Shown one piece after another: positions 11,201 through 17,548 of a DNA stretch of 32,308 nucleotides (positions within the stretch are counted from its first letter, which is position 1; the number at the start of each line of letters is the position of its first letter). Source of the stretch: Cellulomonas fimi (lineage in GTDB: Bacteria; Actinomycetota; Actinomycetes; Actinomycetales; Cellulomonadaceae); NCBI RefSeq assembly GCF_028527925.1, contig NZ_JAPESW010000043.1:1-32308 (forward strand), read 5' to 3'. The translations under genes were made by a program, and so were the position numbers. The notes beneath the pieces were generated by a model. It had not been told where the DNA came from and searched no databases. It saw only the letters and a program-made list of their open reading frames with translations.

Positions 11201-11566
11201 ACGCGCCGGACCGGCCTCGCGATGCGCGTCGTCGACCACCGCACCGGACACCAGCGCGACCCGCGCACGCTGTCCGGCGGCGAGACGTTCTACGTGTCGC
11301 TGTGCCTCGCCCTCGGCCTCGCCGACGTGGTGAGCGCCGAGGCGGGCGGCATCGACCTCGGCACGCTCTTCGTCGACGAGGGGTTCGGGACGCTCGACCC
11401 GCACACGCTCGACCAGGTGCTCGCCGAGCTCGGCCGGCTGCGCGCCGGTGGGCGCGTCGTGGGCGTGGTGTCGCACGTCGAGACGCTCAAGCAGGCGATC
11501 GCGGACCGCATCGAGGTCCGTCCCACGACGCACGGCCCGAGCACCCTGACCGTCCGCGCCGGCTGA
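8282..11566 (+). CDS. sbcC: Exonuclease SbcCD, ATPase subunit SbcC (Rad50-like)
   Basis: SbcC is the SMC-like ATPase partner of SbcD. The 1094-aa protein has an N-terminal Walker A (GPTGSGKST, about residues 37-45) and the Q-loop region TIVLPQGEFARFL. Two long Ala/Glu/Arg-rich coiled-coil arms flank a zinc hook, CPVCG, at residues 611-615. The C-terminal signature LSGGETFYVSL, Walker B TLFVDEGFGTLD and a VSHVETLK H-loop complete the ATPase. Residues about 380-440 are unusual: a Gly/Arg/Pro/Ser-rich stretch of low complexity interrupts the first arm and is not expected to form a coiled coil. The frame remains open through it, so it is an in-frame insertion rather than a break. It is co-transcribed with sbcD. 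Confidence 0.97.
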   Translation: MQLRTLTVQALGPFAGRHTVDFAALAASGLFLLDGPTGSGKSTLIDAVVFALYGKVASADASDDRLRSAYAADDVPTVVDLTFEVASGVYRVRRSPGYDRPKKRGTGTVRQQPSITLWRLSPDDHGSGDVDDVPAGEVLSTRLDEAGAELQRVVGLDRTQFVQTIVLPQGEFARFLRADPEQRRGLLQKIFGTEVYDRIGRRLVELKRESADAVATARTSLTTAAAHLVGAARLDEDAAAVLRVDLDEAVASGTVDAVDAVVGALTATVTEAAAAAEARAAAAEQRRSEARTVLDEATRTADLLRRRDALLAERAALDEAEPVHGAAVARLGTARAAQAVRPLLRRSDEARAALESASKALDAAVDVAPADLADLARRSAPDGAVSGDESSGGEPAPGARSGRGLEPGGTRGLRGPRGGLPDGRSAAGAGGAADRGAGALHPTLFDDLVVEDVPSRDGRRRLDVAREESVAQAAAVERLVAVEAGLEGRRIEVRAARATVDDLRAEIAAHDTWLAGRPDERAVLVAAHREAADLAAGVPERTAAVDALTEVATALVALDDASDRHAAAERRLATAARAAASAVKAEAALRTARIADLAGELASALADGDACPVCGAVEHPAKAALGSDHVTADTVQEAEDARVAAEHDVRAAEGDVVRCAEQVAALTRQVDGATARDVATRLAAAHEQLAAARDAVAEATRLARDLETHDAATARRAAQRQEAVTGLAAAEVRIEALVQQLDAAEAEVVAGRGEHPTVAARHAALRGRAAAAATLADALLAVERAHADDTVRRGELADGLAEHGFADAAEARDALVDPAVLAELTTTVEAYVAAVARVRAGLADEAIAALPDDLVVDLAAAREAERLARVEHEAAAGESRSARDRARAVAAATAAVVEASRVLVERTLAHAPVARLAAVAGGTGGDNAHALSLATYVLTRRFEDVVAAANDRLLGMSDGRYELVRSDVKEDVSTRRTGLAMRVVDHRTGHQRDPRTLSGGETFYVSLCLALGLADVVSAEAGGIDLGTLFVDEGFGTLDPHTLDQVLAELGRLRAGGRVVGVVSHVETLKQAIADRIEVRPTTHGPSTLTVRAG

Positions 11567-11691
11567 GCACGACGCCTCCGCGTCCGCCGTCGGCGCATGG
11601 CGACGCGGCCAGGTCGGAGAGGGCCGCCGACAGGTCAGGTCGGCTCGGAGAAGGCCTCGGAGAAACTGTGGCGTGGCCCACATGCGCGACC

Positions 11692-11697
11692 TAGCCT
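11692..11697 (+). promoter_or_regulatory. Candidate -10 box upstream of the 138-aa membrane protein
   Basis: TAGCCT lies 29 nt before the ATG at 11727. The short leader contains GAAGGA as a ribosome binding site, so this would be a leadered transcript. No clear -35 is visible. Confidence 0.4.
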
Positions 11698-11726
11698 GAG
11701 AGGAAGCGTCGACGAAGGACCTCACG

Positions 11727-12143
11727 ATGTCGTGGGTATTGCTGGCCGCAGTCCTCTTCGTGCCGGCGCTCGTCTTCAGCGCGCTGTGGTCGCTCCTCCC
11801 CGGCGCCGACGAGCCGCCGCGGTGGCGGGTCGCGCTCGCCGACAGGCTCGAGAGCTGGGCGCACCGGCTCCGACCCGCTCGGCCCGTCCCGCCGAACCCG
11901 TTCGACGCGCTGCGCGTGCAGGAGCGGCTCGGCGCCGTCGCCGACCACGTGCGCGAGCTTGAGCTCGACCCGCGCACCTTCGCCCGCGCGGAGCGGATCA
12001 TCGCCTCACAGCTCGCCTACGACCAGCTGCTCGCGGAGGCGTGCCGGCTCGCGGGCGTCGAGGTGCTCCCGCGGCCCAAGGGTGACCCGGCCGAACGGTT
12101 CCGCGAGGAGGTCGAGCTCGCCGCGCGCGGCTGGACCTGGTGA
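11727..12143 (+). CDS. Small membrane-anchored protein of unknown function
   Basis: The 138-aa product begins with one hydrophobic segment (residues 2-24, MSWVLLAAVLFVPALVF), followed by a Pro/Arg-rich linker and a soluble helical domain of about 85 residues (RVQERLGAVADHVRELELD onward). The first segment is an uncleaved anchor or signal sequence, which would leave most of the protein on one face of the membrane. The helical part has charged heptad-like spacing. GAAGGA eight nt before the ATG supports the start, and GC-rich third positions support real coding. I do not recognise a domain. It follows sbcC by 160 nt with its own promoter candidate. The 328-nt gap after it holds a repeat cluster and a promoter. 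Confidence 0.8.
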   Translation: MSWVLLAAVLFVPALVFSALWSLLPGADEPPRWRVALADRLESWAHRLRPARPVPPNPFDALRVQERLGAVADHVRELELDPRTFARAERIIASQLAYDQLLAEACRLAGVEVLPRPKGDPAERFREEVELAARGWTW

Positions 12144-12152
12144 GGCCGCTCC

Positions 12153-12273
12153 GCGAGCACCGGTAGGCCTGGTCGGCGAGCACTGGTCGTCCGGTCGCTT
12201 TCGGAAGCGGCGGGCCTGGTCGGTGCCGGCGCTGGCGGGCACGGCCGCGCGAGCACCGGTTGACCGGTCGCTC
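12153..12273. repeat. Three imperfect copies of a palindromic 23-25 bp element
   Basis: Copies start at 12153, 12176 and 12249 and share GCGAGCACYGGT followed by a second half close to CCGGTCGCT. The third copy (12249-12273) is the most symmetric: GAGC-ACCGGT-TG-ACCGGT-C-GCTC, able to fold as a hairpin. Copies one and two abut. A diverged stretch starting GGCCTGGTCGG repeats between copies two and three. They lie between the 138-aa membrane protein and the DUF2993 gene. They could be operators, transcript hairpins or a small repeat family. Confidence 0.55.
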
Positions 12274-12343
12274 CCGGCGTGGGTGCCTGATCGATGCCCC
12301 ACCGGTGAGCAAGTCTGCGGATGTGCACCGAGGTCGCCACCCC

Positions 12344-12349
12344 TACGGT
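12344..12349 (+). promoter_or_regulatory. -10 box of a leaderless promoter for the DUF2993 unit
   Basis: TACGGT is followed by six nt and a GTG at 12356 that opens a 39-codon ORF. The geometry equals that of the other leaderless genes here, so transcription of the DUF2993 unit probably begins at or next to 12356. Confidence 0.45.
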
Positions 12350-12355
12350 GGGCGC

Positions 12356-12475
12356 GTGCGCACCAGGACCGAGCCCTCACCCGCCCCCCTCCTGACGGCC
12401 ACGGCGGCGTCCCTCGTGGCGTCCCGACCGCGGACCGGCGCCGGCCAGGCACGCCCGGCCGAGGGTCGCCGGTGA
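12356..12475 (+). CDS. Small upstream ORF (39 aa) overlapping the DUF2993 gene
   Basis: GTG 12356 lies 6 nt after a TACGGT box and opens a 39-codon frame. Its stop overlaps the GTG start of the DUF2993 gene (GTGA, 12472-12475). The product is Arg/Pro/Ala/Thr-rich without recognisable domain or hydrophobic segment, so the peptide itself may not matter. The arrangement would give translational coupling: a ribosome that loads on the leaderless 5' end finishes the small frame and re-initiates on the overlapping GTG, which lacks a convincing ribosome binding site of its own. The alternative is that the whole stretch is untranslated leader. This is inferred from geometry only. Confidence 0.4.
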   Translation: MRTRTEPSPAPLLTATAASLVASRPRTGAGQARPAEGRR

Positions 12476-13164
12476 GCGCGCGGGCGGTCGTGGCGGTCGT
12501 GTCGACGGTCGTCGTGCTCGGCGCCGGGCTCGTCGTCGCCGACCGGGTCGCCGCGGCGACGGCCGAGCGGCGGGCCGCGGAGTCGGTCGCGGCGAACCTC
12601 GACGTCACCGGCACCCCGACGGTCGAGATCGACGGGTTCCCGTTCCTCACGCAGGTGCTCGCCGGGTCGCTCGACCACGTGAGCGGCAGCGCGGACGGCG
12701 TGACGCTCGACGGCGGGCTGACCGCGACGGACGTCACGTTCGACGCGCACGGCGTGAGCACGTCCGAGCCGTACACGGTCGCGACCGGCTCGATCACCGG
12801 GACGCTGCCCACGGCGACGATCGAGCAGGTCGTCGCGGAGCAGGCCGACCTGGACGTGACCGTGGCGGTCGACGGCGACGCGCTCGTCGCGTCGGGCGAG
12901 GTGCTGGGTGTGGCGCTGTCGGCGGCGCTCGAGCCGCGGGTCGAGAGCGGTCGGCTGCTGGTGGACGTCGGGCAGATGTCGCTCGGCGGGCTGACGATCA
13001 CCGTCGACGACCTCCCGGAACGCGGCGCCTCGCGGCTGCGCGGGCTCGAGGTGCCCGTCACCGGCCTTCCGGAGGGCCTCGTCCTCTCGTCCGTCGAGGT
13101 CGTCCCCGACGGCGCGCGCGTCACCGCCACGGGCGACGACGTGACGCTCACCGCCCAGCCCTGA
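12472..13164 (+). CDS. DUF2993 (LmeA-like) exported envelope protein
   Basis: The 230-aa protein begins with a hydrophobic signal or anchor (VVAVVSTVVVLGAGLVVAD, about residues 5-23). A repetitive beta-rich domain follows, with the DUF2993 pattern IDGFPFLTQVLAGSLDHV near the N-terminus and paired 'L...L..TDVTFDAHGV' strands. In mycobacteria the DUF2993 protein LmeA binds phospholipids in the periplasm and supports lipomannan elongation; a similar envelope-lipid role is plausible but not shown here. No Cys lipobox is present, so it is probably a membrane-anchored or secreted protein. The start is set by GTG 12472, immediately before the hydrophobic segment. It overlaps the stop of a 39-codon upstream ORF. 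The M50-like gene follows 62 nt later with a separate promoter candidate. Confidence 0.85.
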   Translation: MSARAVVAVVSTVVVLGAGLVVADRVAAATAERRAAESVAANLDVTGTPTVEIDGFPFLTQVLAGSLDHVSGSADGVTLDGGLTATDVTFDAHGVSTSEPYTVATGSITGTLPTATIEQVVAEQADLDVTVAVDGDALVASGEVLGVALSAALEPRVESGRLLVDVGQMSLGGLTITVDDLPERGASRLRGLEVPVTGLPEGLVLSSVEVVPDGARVTATGDDVTLTAQP

Positions 13165-13175
13165 GCCGCCGCCGG

Positions 13176-13181
13176 TAGGGT
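13176..13181 (+). promoter_or_regulatory. Candidate -10 box upstream of the M50-like gene
   Basis: TAGGGT lies about 45 nt before the GTG start at 13227, giving a leader of roughly 40 nt that ends in the ribosome binding site GAGGAG. No -35 was identified. Confidence 0.4.
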
Positions 13182-13226
13182 CCCCCTGCCCGCGGACGCG
13201 CCTCGGGCGGGACGCCGAGGAGTGCC

Positions 13227-13955
13227 GTGGACTGGTGGAACGAGACGTGGCAGGCCGTCACGACGCCCCTGCCCGTGCCGGAGACGATCGTCGTGGTGGG
13301 CACGGCGGCGGTCGTCCTGGTCGTCCTCGTCGTCCCGCAGCTCTGGCACCTCACGCGGCACGCGCTGACCATCGTCCACGAGGCCGGCCACGCGGCCGTC
13401 GCGGTCCTCGTCGGTCGTCGCCTGTCCGGCATCCGTGTGCACTCCGACACGTCGGGTCTCACCGTGTCGGTCGGCAAGCCGCGCGGTCCCGGCATGGTCG
13501 CCACCGCGGCCGCCGGTTACCCCGCACCGGCGCTCCTGGGGCTGGGGGCCGCCTGGCTCCTCTCGCAGGGTTACGCGGTCGCGCTGCTGTGGCTGCTCGT
13601 GGTCGTCGTGGCGCTCGTCCTCGTGCAGATCCGCAACTGGTACGGCCTCTGGTCGGTGCTCGTGAGCGCCGCCGTGCTGGTCGGGGTCACCGTGTGGGGT
13701 TCCCAGGTCGTGCAGTCGACGTTCGCCTACCTCGTCACCTGGTTCTTCCTCCTCGGCGCTCCGCGCGCGGTGCTGGAGATGCAGTCCGGGCGCCGACGCG
13801 TCCGCCGCCGCGGCGGTTCCGACGTCTCGGACGCGGGCATGCTCGGCCGTCTGACCCACCTGCCCGGCCTCTTCTGGGTCGGTGTCCTCCTCCTCGTCTG
13901 CCTCGCGTGCCTCGCGCTCGGCGGTGCGTGGCTCGTGGGCCTCCAGCTCGCCTGA
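13227..13955 (+). CDS. M50-family (peptidase M50B-like) integral membrane metalloprotease
   Basis: The 242-aa protein has about six membrane segments and a zinc motif HEAGH (51-55) within the second hydrophobic stretch, as in site-2-type proteases. A candidate for the third zinc ligand, the usual Asp in a later membrane segment, is not obvious. The set resembles the M50B-like family common in actinobacteria, whose members are poorly characterised. There is no PDZ domain, so it is a minimal form. An Arg-rich cytoplasmic loop (SGRRRVRRRGG) sits between the last two segments. GTG 13227 has GAGGAG at good spacing. It ends the plus-strand unit and converges with the HNH nuclease gene. The substrate is unknown. 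Confidence 0.85.
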   Translation: MDWWNETWQAVTTPLPVPETIVVVGTAAVVLVVLVVPQLWHLTRHALTIVHEAGHAAVAVLVGRRLSGIRVHSDTSGLTVSVGKPRGPGMVATAAAGYPAPALLGLGAAWLLSQGYAVALLWLLVVVVALVLVQIRNWYGLWSVLVSAAVLVGVTVWGSQVVQSTFAYLVTWFFLLGAPRAVLEMQSGRRRVRRRGGSDVSDAGMLGRLTHLPGLFWVGVLLLVCLACLALGGAWLVGLQLA

Positions 13956-13996
13956 CGGCAACCCCGCAGCTCGCCCGACGGCCACTTGCAGCCCCC

Positions 13997-14046
13997 GCCC
14001 CGCTCCCCGCGGCCTCGCCCCGCTCCCTGCGGCCTCGGCCTGCTCC
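13997..14046. repeat. Tandem 20-bp duplication in the convergent gap
   Basis: A 20-bp unit starting GCCCCGCTCCC occurs at 13997-14016 and again at 14017-14036 with one mismatch; a shortened third copy begins at 14037. Just upstream, the end of the M50 gene (AGCTCGCCTGACGGC) is echoed about 25 nt later by AGCTCGCCCGACGGC. The 130-nt gap between the convergent genes holds nothing else I can name. Confidence 0.6.
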
Positions 14047-14085
14047 GCCCACCACGGTCCAGCGCCGCTGCGCACGATCCGACGT

Positions 14086-14829
14086 TCAGGACGTCACGCA
14101 GCCGTCGAGGGCGTGCGCGAGGGCTCGCCGCTCGTCGCGCGTGACGGACAGCCGGTACGCCGACTTCACGAGCACCTGACGGACCGCGTACGCGCACCGG
14201 TAGCCGACGTTCGGGGGCAACCACCGCGACGCGTCGTCCGCGCCCTTGTCCTGGTTCGCGCCTCCCTCGACGGCGAGCAGGTTGGCCGGGTCGTTCGCGA
14301 AGGCGGTGCGTGCGGTGCCGGACCATCCGGCCGCGCCCGCGACCCACGCGTCGCCGAGCGCGACGACGTGGTCGACCTGGACGTCGGCCGACGACGGACC
14401 GCGCTCGAACACCAGACGGCGGCCGGTGTACGGGTCGTCGAGCACCCCGCTCAGGACGAGGCAGCCGCGCGTGCCCGTCTTCGTGACGGGGTCGTCGAGG
14501 TCGCGCCGAAGCACGTCGTTGCGGGTGTCGCAGCCGTTGCGGTCGACGTCGGCCCACGCCTGCCCGAACGCGGCGCGGTCGTACGGCTGCGGCGGCGGAC
14601 GTGTGCGTACCTCGAGCTCGTCGAGCACCGCGTGCGCGACCGCGAGGTCCTGCGCGAGGACCGGATAGCGCGCCGACGACCGTGCCTGCGTCCACGCGGG
14701 CACGCCCGTGCCGATCGCGACCGTCAGGACGAGCACCCACAGCGACGTCCGACGTGCGCGCAGGTGCCGTCGTGCGGCCCTGACCGCCGCCGTCAGGGTC
14801 GCGAGGACCGGGTCTGCGCGGGTGCTCAT
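14086..14829 (-). CDS. Exported HNH-family nuclease (DUF1524-like)
   Basis: The 247-aa protein has a basic N-terminus and one hydrophobic segment (about 29-46, SLWVLVLTVAIGTGVPAW), so it is probably exported or membrane-anchored. The nuclease part has WADVDRNGCDTRNDVL (92-107), the His-metal site VDHVVALGDAW (152-162), NDPANLLAV (179-187) and NQDKGADDASRWLPPN (192-207). This set is characteristic of the secreted HNH/DUF1524 proteins of actinobacteria. Cys100, Cys123 and Cys212 could form disulfides outside the cell. DUF1524 is also the C-terminal half of GmrSD restriction enzymes, but no DUF262 partner is near, so scavenging or competition outside the cell fits better. ATG 14829 has no strong ribosome binding site; GATCCT six nt upstream may be its -10 box. 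Confidence 0.88.
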   Translation of the reverse strand: MSTRADPVLATLTAAVRAARRHLRARRTSLWVLVLTVAIGTGVPAWTQARSSARYPVLAQDLAVAHAVLDELEVRTRPPPQPYDRAAFGQAWADVDRNGCDTRNDVLRRDLDDPVTKTGTRGCLVLSGVLDDPYTGRRLVFERGPSSADVQVDHVVALGDAWVAGAAGWSGTARTAFANDPANLLAVEGGANQDKGADDASRWLPPNVGYRCAYAVRQVLVKSAYRLSVTRDERRALAHALDGCVTS

Positions 14830-14944
14830 GCGGGAAGGATCCGGCCCCGGCGGTCACGGGTGCACGGGCCACCGCAGGTCCGGTGGAGCGGGCTGAACGG
14901 GGACGGGCTGTGGACGGCTCGAGGCCCCGGGTCGACGTGAGGGA

Positions 14945-14975
14945 TTGACTTCGAGTGCACTCCAAGGTCCACCAT
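14945..14975 (+). promoter_or_regulatory. MerR-type promoter and operator with a 19-bp spacer
   Basis: TTGACT (14945-14950) and CACCAT (14970-14975) are separated by 19 nt, the overlong spacer of MerR-controlled promoters. The spacer holds an 18-bp palindrome, CTTCGAGTGCACTCCAAG (14949-14966), with one mismatched pair (14952/14963). The predicted start of transcription falls at or next to the merR-like ATG (14983), so the transcript should be leaderless and the regulator should control itself. Confidence 0.8.
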
Positions 14976-14982
14976 CGGTCGC

Positions 14983-15381
14983 ATGAGCGTCGTCGTCGAG
15001 CGCGTGAGCCTGAGCATCGCCGAGGCAGCCGAGGCCACCGGCCTGACCGCCCACACGCTGCGCTACTACGAGCGGGACGGGCTGCTGCTCGACAGCGTCG
15101 ACCGCGCGGCGTCGGGCCACCGCCGGTACACCGAGCAGGACCTCGGCTGGATCCGGCTGGTGACGAAGCTGCGCGCCACGGGCATGCCGGTCCGGGAGAT
15201 CCGGCAGTACGCCGCGCTCGTCCGCGCGGGCGAGGGCAACGAGGACGAGCGGCTCGCGCTCCTGCGCGCGCACCGCGACCGGGTCCGGGCGCAGCTCGAC
15301 GAGGTCGCGACGCACCTGCTCGCGATCGAGAGCAAGATCGCCGTCTACGAGGGCTCGTCGGACACCTGCACGTCCGCCTGA
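14983..15381 (+). CDS. MerR-family transcriptional regulator
   Basis: The 132-aa protein has the MerR winged-helix DNA-binding domain at its N-terminus: SIAEAAEATGLTAHTLRYYE (11-30), RDGLL and GHRRYTEQDL wing residues, and IRLVTKLRATGMPV. A coiled-coil dimer helix follows (about 90-125). The tail SSDTCTSA has a single Cys129. The compact length and the palindrome with GTGCAC core match the subgroup that senses aldehydes or other electrophiles (AdhR/NmlR-like), although one Cys does not prove this. The overlapping promoter predicts autoregulation. Upstream is the HNH gene on the other strand and downstream a DUF2809 gene with its own promoter, so its other target is not obvious here. Confidence 0.93.
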   Translation: MSVVVERVSLSIAEAAEATGLTAHTLRYYERDGLLLDSVDRAASGHRRYTEQDLGWIRLVTKLRATGMPVREIRQYAALVRAGEGNEDERLALLRAHRDRVRAQLDEVATHLLAIESKIAVYEGSSDTCTSA

Positions 15382-15465
15382 CGGTCGGGTCCCGCGCCGC
15401 CGCGGAGCCCACGCGCGCGAACGGGTCGTGGACGTGACCTGCACGGATCCTGCACGCGCCCTCCG

Positions 15466-15494
15466 GTGAACCGCGCGAGCGGCCTGCCTAGGGT
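15466..15494 (+). promoter_or_regulatory. Promoter of the DUF2809 gene (leaderless)
   Basis: GTGAAC (15466-15471), 17 nt and TAGGGT (15489-15494) form a -35/-10 pair; the GTG start follows after six nt. There is no ribosome binding site. Confidence 0.55.
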
Positions 15495-15500
15495 GTCGGC

Positions 15501-15905
15501 GTGCTCGCCCGTCCCCGCGCCGTCCTGCTCGCCGCCGTGGTGGTCGTCGTCGCCGCCGGCCTCGTGGTCGCGACGTCGGCCTCGGGACCGCTGGCCGACC
15601 CGGCCGGTGACGCGCTGTACGCGGTGCTCGTCTACGTGCTCGTGCTCCTCGTCGTCCCGCGGCTCGCGCCGTGGCGGGCGGGCGTGGTGGCGACGGCGGT
15701 GTGCGCAGCGGTCGAGGTCGCGCAGCTCACCGGCGCTCCGGCCGCTCTCGTGCAGGCCGTGCCGGTGAGCCGGTTCGTCGTGGGGACGACGTTCGTGCCG
15801 GTCGACCTGGTCGCGTACGCGGTCGGAGCGGGCCTCGCGATGGTGGTGGACGCCGGCGCTGTGCGCATGGTGCGCAGGTCCCGGGAGGGGCGTCCGACCC
15901 GCTGA
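15501..15905 (+). CDS. DUF2809 family membrane protein
   Basis: The 134-aa protein has about four membrane segments and the conserved DUF2809 pattern. It includes a GDALYAVLVYVLVLL segment, then AAVEVAQLTGAP, and a final FVPVDLVAYAVGAGLAM helix. Members are small inner-membrane proteins of unknown function that resemble VanZ-like proteins in topology. GTG 15501 is chosen because the first membrane helix begins right after MLARPR and because a TAGGGT box lies 6 nt upstream. It is probably a single-gene unit. Confidence 0.8.
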   Translation: MLARPRAVLLAAVVVVVAAGLVVATSASGPLADPAGDALYAVLVYVLVLLVVPRLAPWRAGVVATAVCAAVEVAQLTGAPAALVQAVPVSRFVVGTTFVPVDLVAYAVGAGLAMVVDAGAVRMVRRSREGRPTR

Positions 15906-15961
15906 CACACTGAGCCGTCCACAGCCCCAGGCACGTGCGCCGGCGTTCACCGGCCGACCGC

Positions 15962-15991
15962 GCCGGGGTGCCGAGCACACGCATCCCCGGC
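15962..15991 (+). terminator. Hairpin between the DUF2809 and permease genes
   Basis: GCCGGGG (15962-15968) pairs with CCCCGGC (15985-15991) across a 16-nt loop. No T-run follows. It could end the DUF2809 transcript or lie in the permease leader. Confidence 0.35.
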
Positions 15992-16031
15992 ATGCTGTCC
16001 CACGTCAGCGCACGCCGGTGAAGGGGCTGAG

Positions 16032-17537
16032 ATGGCGACGTCGACGAGCATCTTCCGACGCAAGTCCGTGGAGGACTCGCTCGCCTCCGCGGAGGACCCG
16101 GACCGGCATCTCAAGCGGAACCTCACCGCGTGGGACCTCGCGATCATGGGCGTCGCGGTCGCGGTGGGCGCGGGCATCTTCTCGGTCGGCGCGACGGCGG
16201 CCGCGAACTACGCGGGCCCGGCGGTCATCCTGTCGTTCGTCATCGCCTCGATCGTGTGCGCGCTCGCCATCATGTGCTACGCGGAGTTCGCGTCGACGCT
16301 GCCCGTCGCCGGGTCGGCCTACACGTTCTCGTACGCGTCGATGGGCGAGTTCGTCGCGTGGATCATCGGCTGGGACCTGATCCTCGAGATGCTGCTCGCC
16401 GCGGCGGTGATCGCGAAGTTCTGGGGCGTCTACCTGTCCGACGCCTTCGGCCTGTTCGGCATCGACGTGCCCACGACGCTCGCGCTCGGACCGGTCGACG
16501 TCGAGTGGGGGCCCGTGGTCATCGTCGCGGTCTTCACGACGCTGCTCGCGATCGGCACGAAGCTCAGCGCGCGCGTGAACAGCGTGTTCACGATCATCAA
16601 GGTCGGCATCACGGTGTTCGTGATCGTCGCCGGCTTCTTCTACGTCAACGCCGCCAACTACACGCCGTTCGTGCCGCCGTCGCAGCCGGCCGAGGGTGCG
16701 ACCTCCCTGGAGCAGCCGCTCACCGCGTTCCTGCTCGGCATGGACCCCTCGATGTACGGGGTCATGGGCATCCTGTCCGGCGCGGCGCTCGTGTTCTTCG
16801 CGTTCATCGGCTTCGACGTCGTCGCGACGACCGCGGAGGAGGCGCACGACCCGCAGCGCACCATCCCGCGCGGCATCCTCGGCGGCCTCGCCGTGGTAAC
16901 CGTCCTCTACATCCTGGTGACCATCGTCGTCACCGGGATGGTGTCCTACACCGACCTCGCCGCGTCGGACTCGCCGTCGCTCACCACCGCGTTCGTGCTG
17001 GTCGGCGCCGACTGGGCGGGCCGGATCATCAGCGTCGGCATCCTGGTCGGCCTCACGTCGGTCCTCATGGTGCTGCTGCTCGGCCTGACGCGCGTCGTCT
17101 TCGCGATGAGCCGCGACGGCCTGCTGCCGCGGGGCATGTCGCGCACCTCGCCTCGCTTCCGGACGCCCGCGCGTCTGCAGATCGGTGCGGGCGTGGTCGT
17201 CGCGCTCATCGCCGGGCTGTCCGACGTGGAGCTCCTCGAGGAGATGATCAACATCGGGACGCTGTCCGCGTTCGTCCTCGTGAGCTTCGGCGTGCCGATC
17301 CTGCGCAAGCGGCGGCCCGATCTCGCCCGCGGCTTCAAGGTCCCGTGGTCGCCCGCGCTGCCGATCATCGCCGGCGTGGCGTGCATCTGGCTCATGCTCA
17401 ACCTGACCGCCCTGACGTGGGTGCGGTTCGCGGTGTGGCTGCTCGTCGGGATCGTCATCTATGCGGTGTACTCCTACCGGCACTCCGTGGCCGGGCGTGA
17501 GTCGAGCGACGTCCCCGTCACGAGCGCCACGCCCTGA
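16032..17537 (+). CDS. APC-superfamily amino-acid permease (cationic amino-acid transporter-like)
   Basis: The 501-aa protein has about 12 membrane helices. The APC signature is GVAVAVGAGIFSVGATAA in helix 1, and GFDVVATTAEEAHDPQRTIP occurs between helices 6 and 7. That second motif is characteristic of the CAT/YfnA branch, which carries basic or neutral amino acids. A cytoplasmic N-terminal tail (about 35 residues, MATSTSIFRRKSVEDSLA) with the DPDRHLKRNLTAWDL lead-in is also typical. GAAGGGG is placed eight nt before the ATG. The aquaporin gene follows 68 nt later, separated by a strong hairpin, so the two may be only partly co-expressed. The exact substrate is not readable. Confidence 0.92.
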   Translation: MATSTSIFRRKSVEDSLASAEDPDRHLKRNLTAWDLAIMGVAVAVGAGIFSVGATAAANYAGPAVILSFVIASIVCALAIMCYAEFASTLPVAGSAYTFSYASMGEFVAWIIGWDLILEMLLAAAVIAKFWGVYLSDAFGLFGIDVPTTLALGPVDVEWGPVVIVAVFTTLLAIGTKLSARVNSVFTIIKVGITVFVIVAGFFYVNAANYTPFVPPSQPAEGATSLEQPLTAFLLGMDPSMYGVMGILSGAALVFFAFIGFDVVATTAEEAHDPQRTIPRGILGGLAVVTVLYILVTIVVTGMVSYTDLAASDSPSLTTAFVLVGADWAGRIISVGILVGLTSVLMVLLLGLTRVVFAMSRDGLLPRGMSRTSPRFRTPARLQIGAGVVVALIAGLSDVELLEEMINIGTLSAFVLVSFGVPILRKRRPDLARGFKVPWSPALPIIAGVACIWLMLNLTALTWVRFAVWLLVGIVIYAVYSYRHSVAGRESSDVPVTSATP

Positions 17538-17548
17538 CCACCACCTGA

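Noticed and set aside
8057..12001. Long open frame on the minus strand antisense to sbcCD (over 1300 codons)
   Set aside because: It is the usual shadow of GC-rich coding DNA. Its translation is Arg/Ala/Gly/Val-rich with no domain, while the plus strand encodes complete SbcD and SbcC.
12006..14075. Minus-strand 689-codon frame across DUF2993 and M50 genes
   Set aside because: It is low-complexity Ser/Thr/Arg sequence antisense to two well-supported genes.
14086..14829. Type IV (GmrSD) restriction system
   Set aside because: There is no DUF262 partner domain or gene, and the protein has an export or anchor segment.
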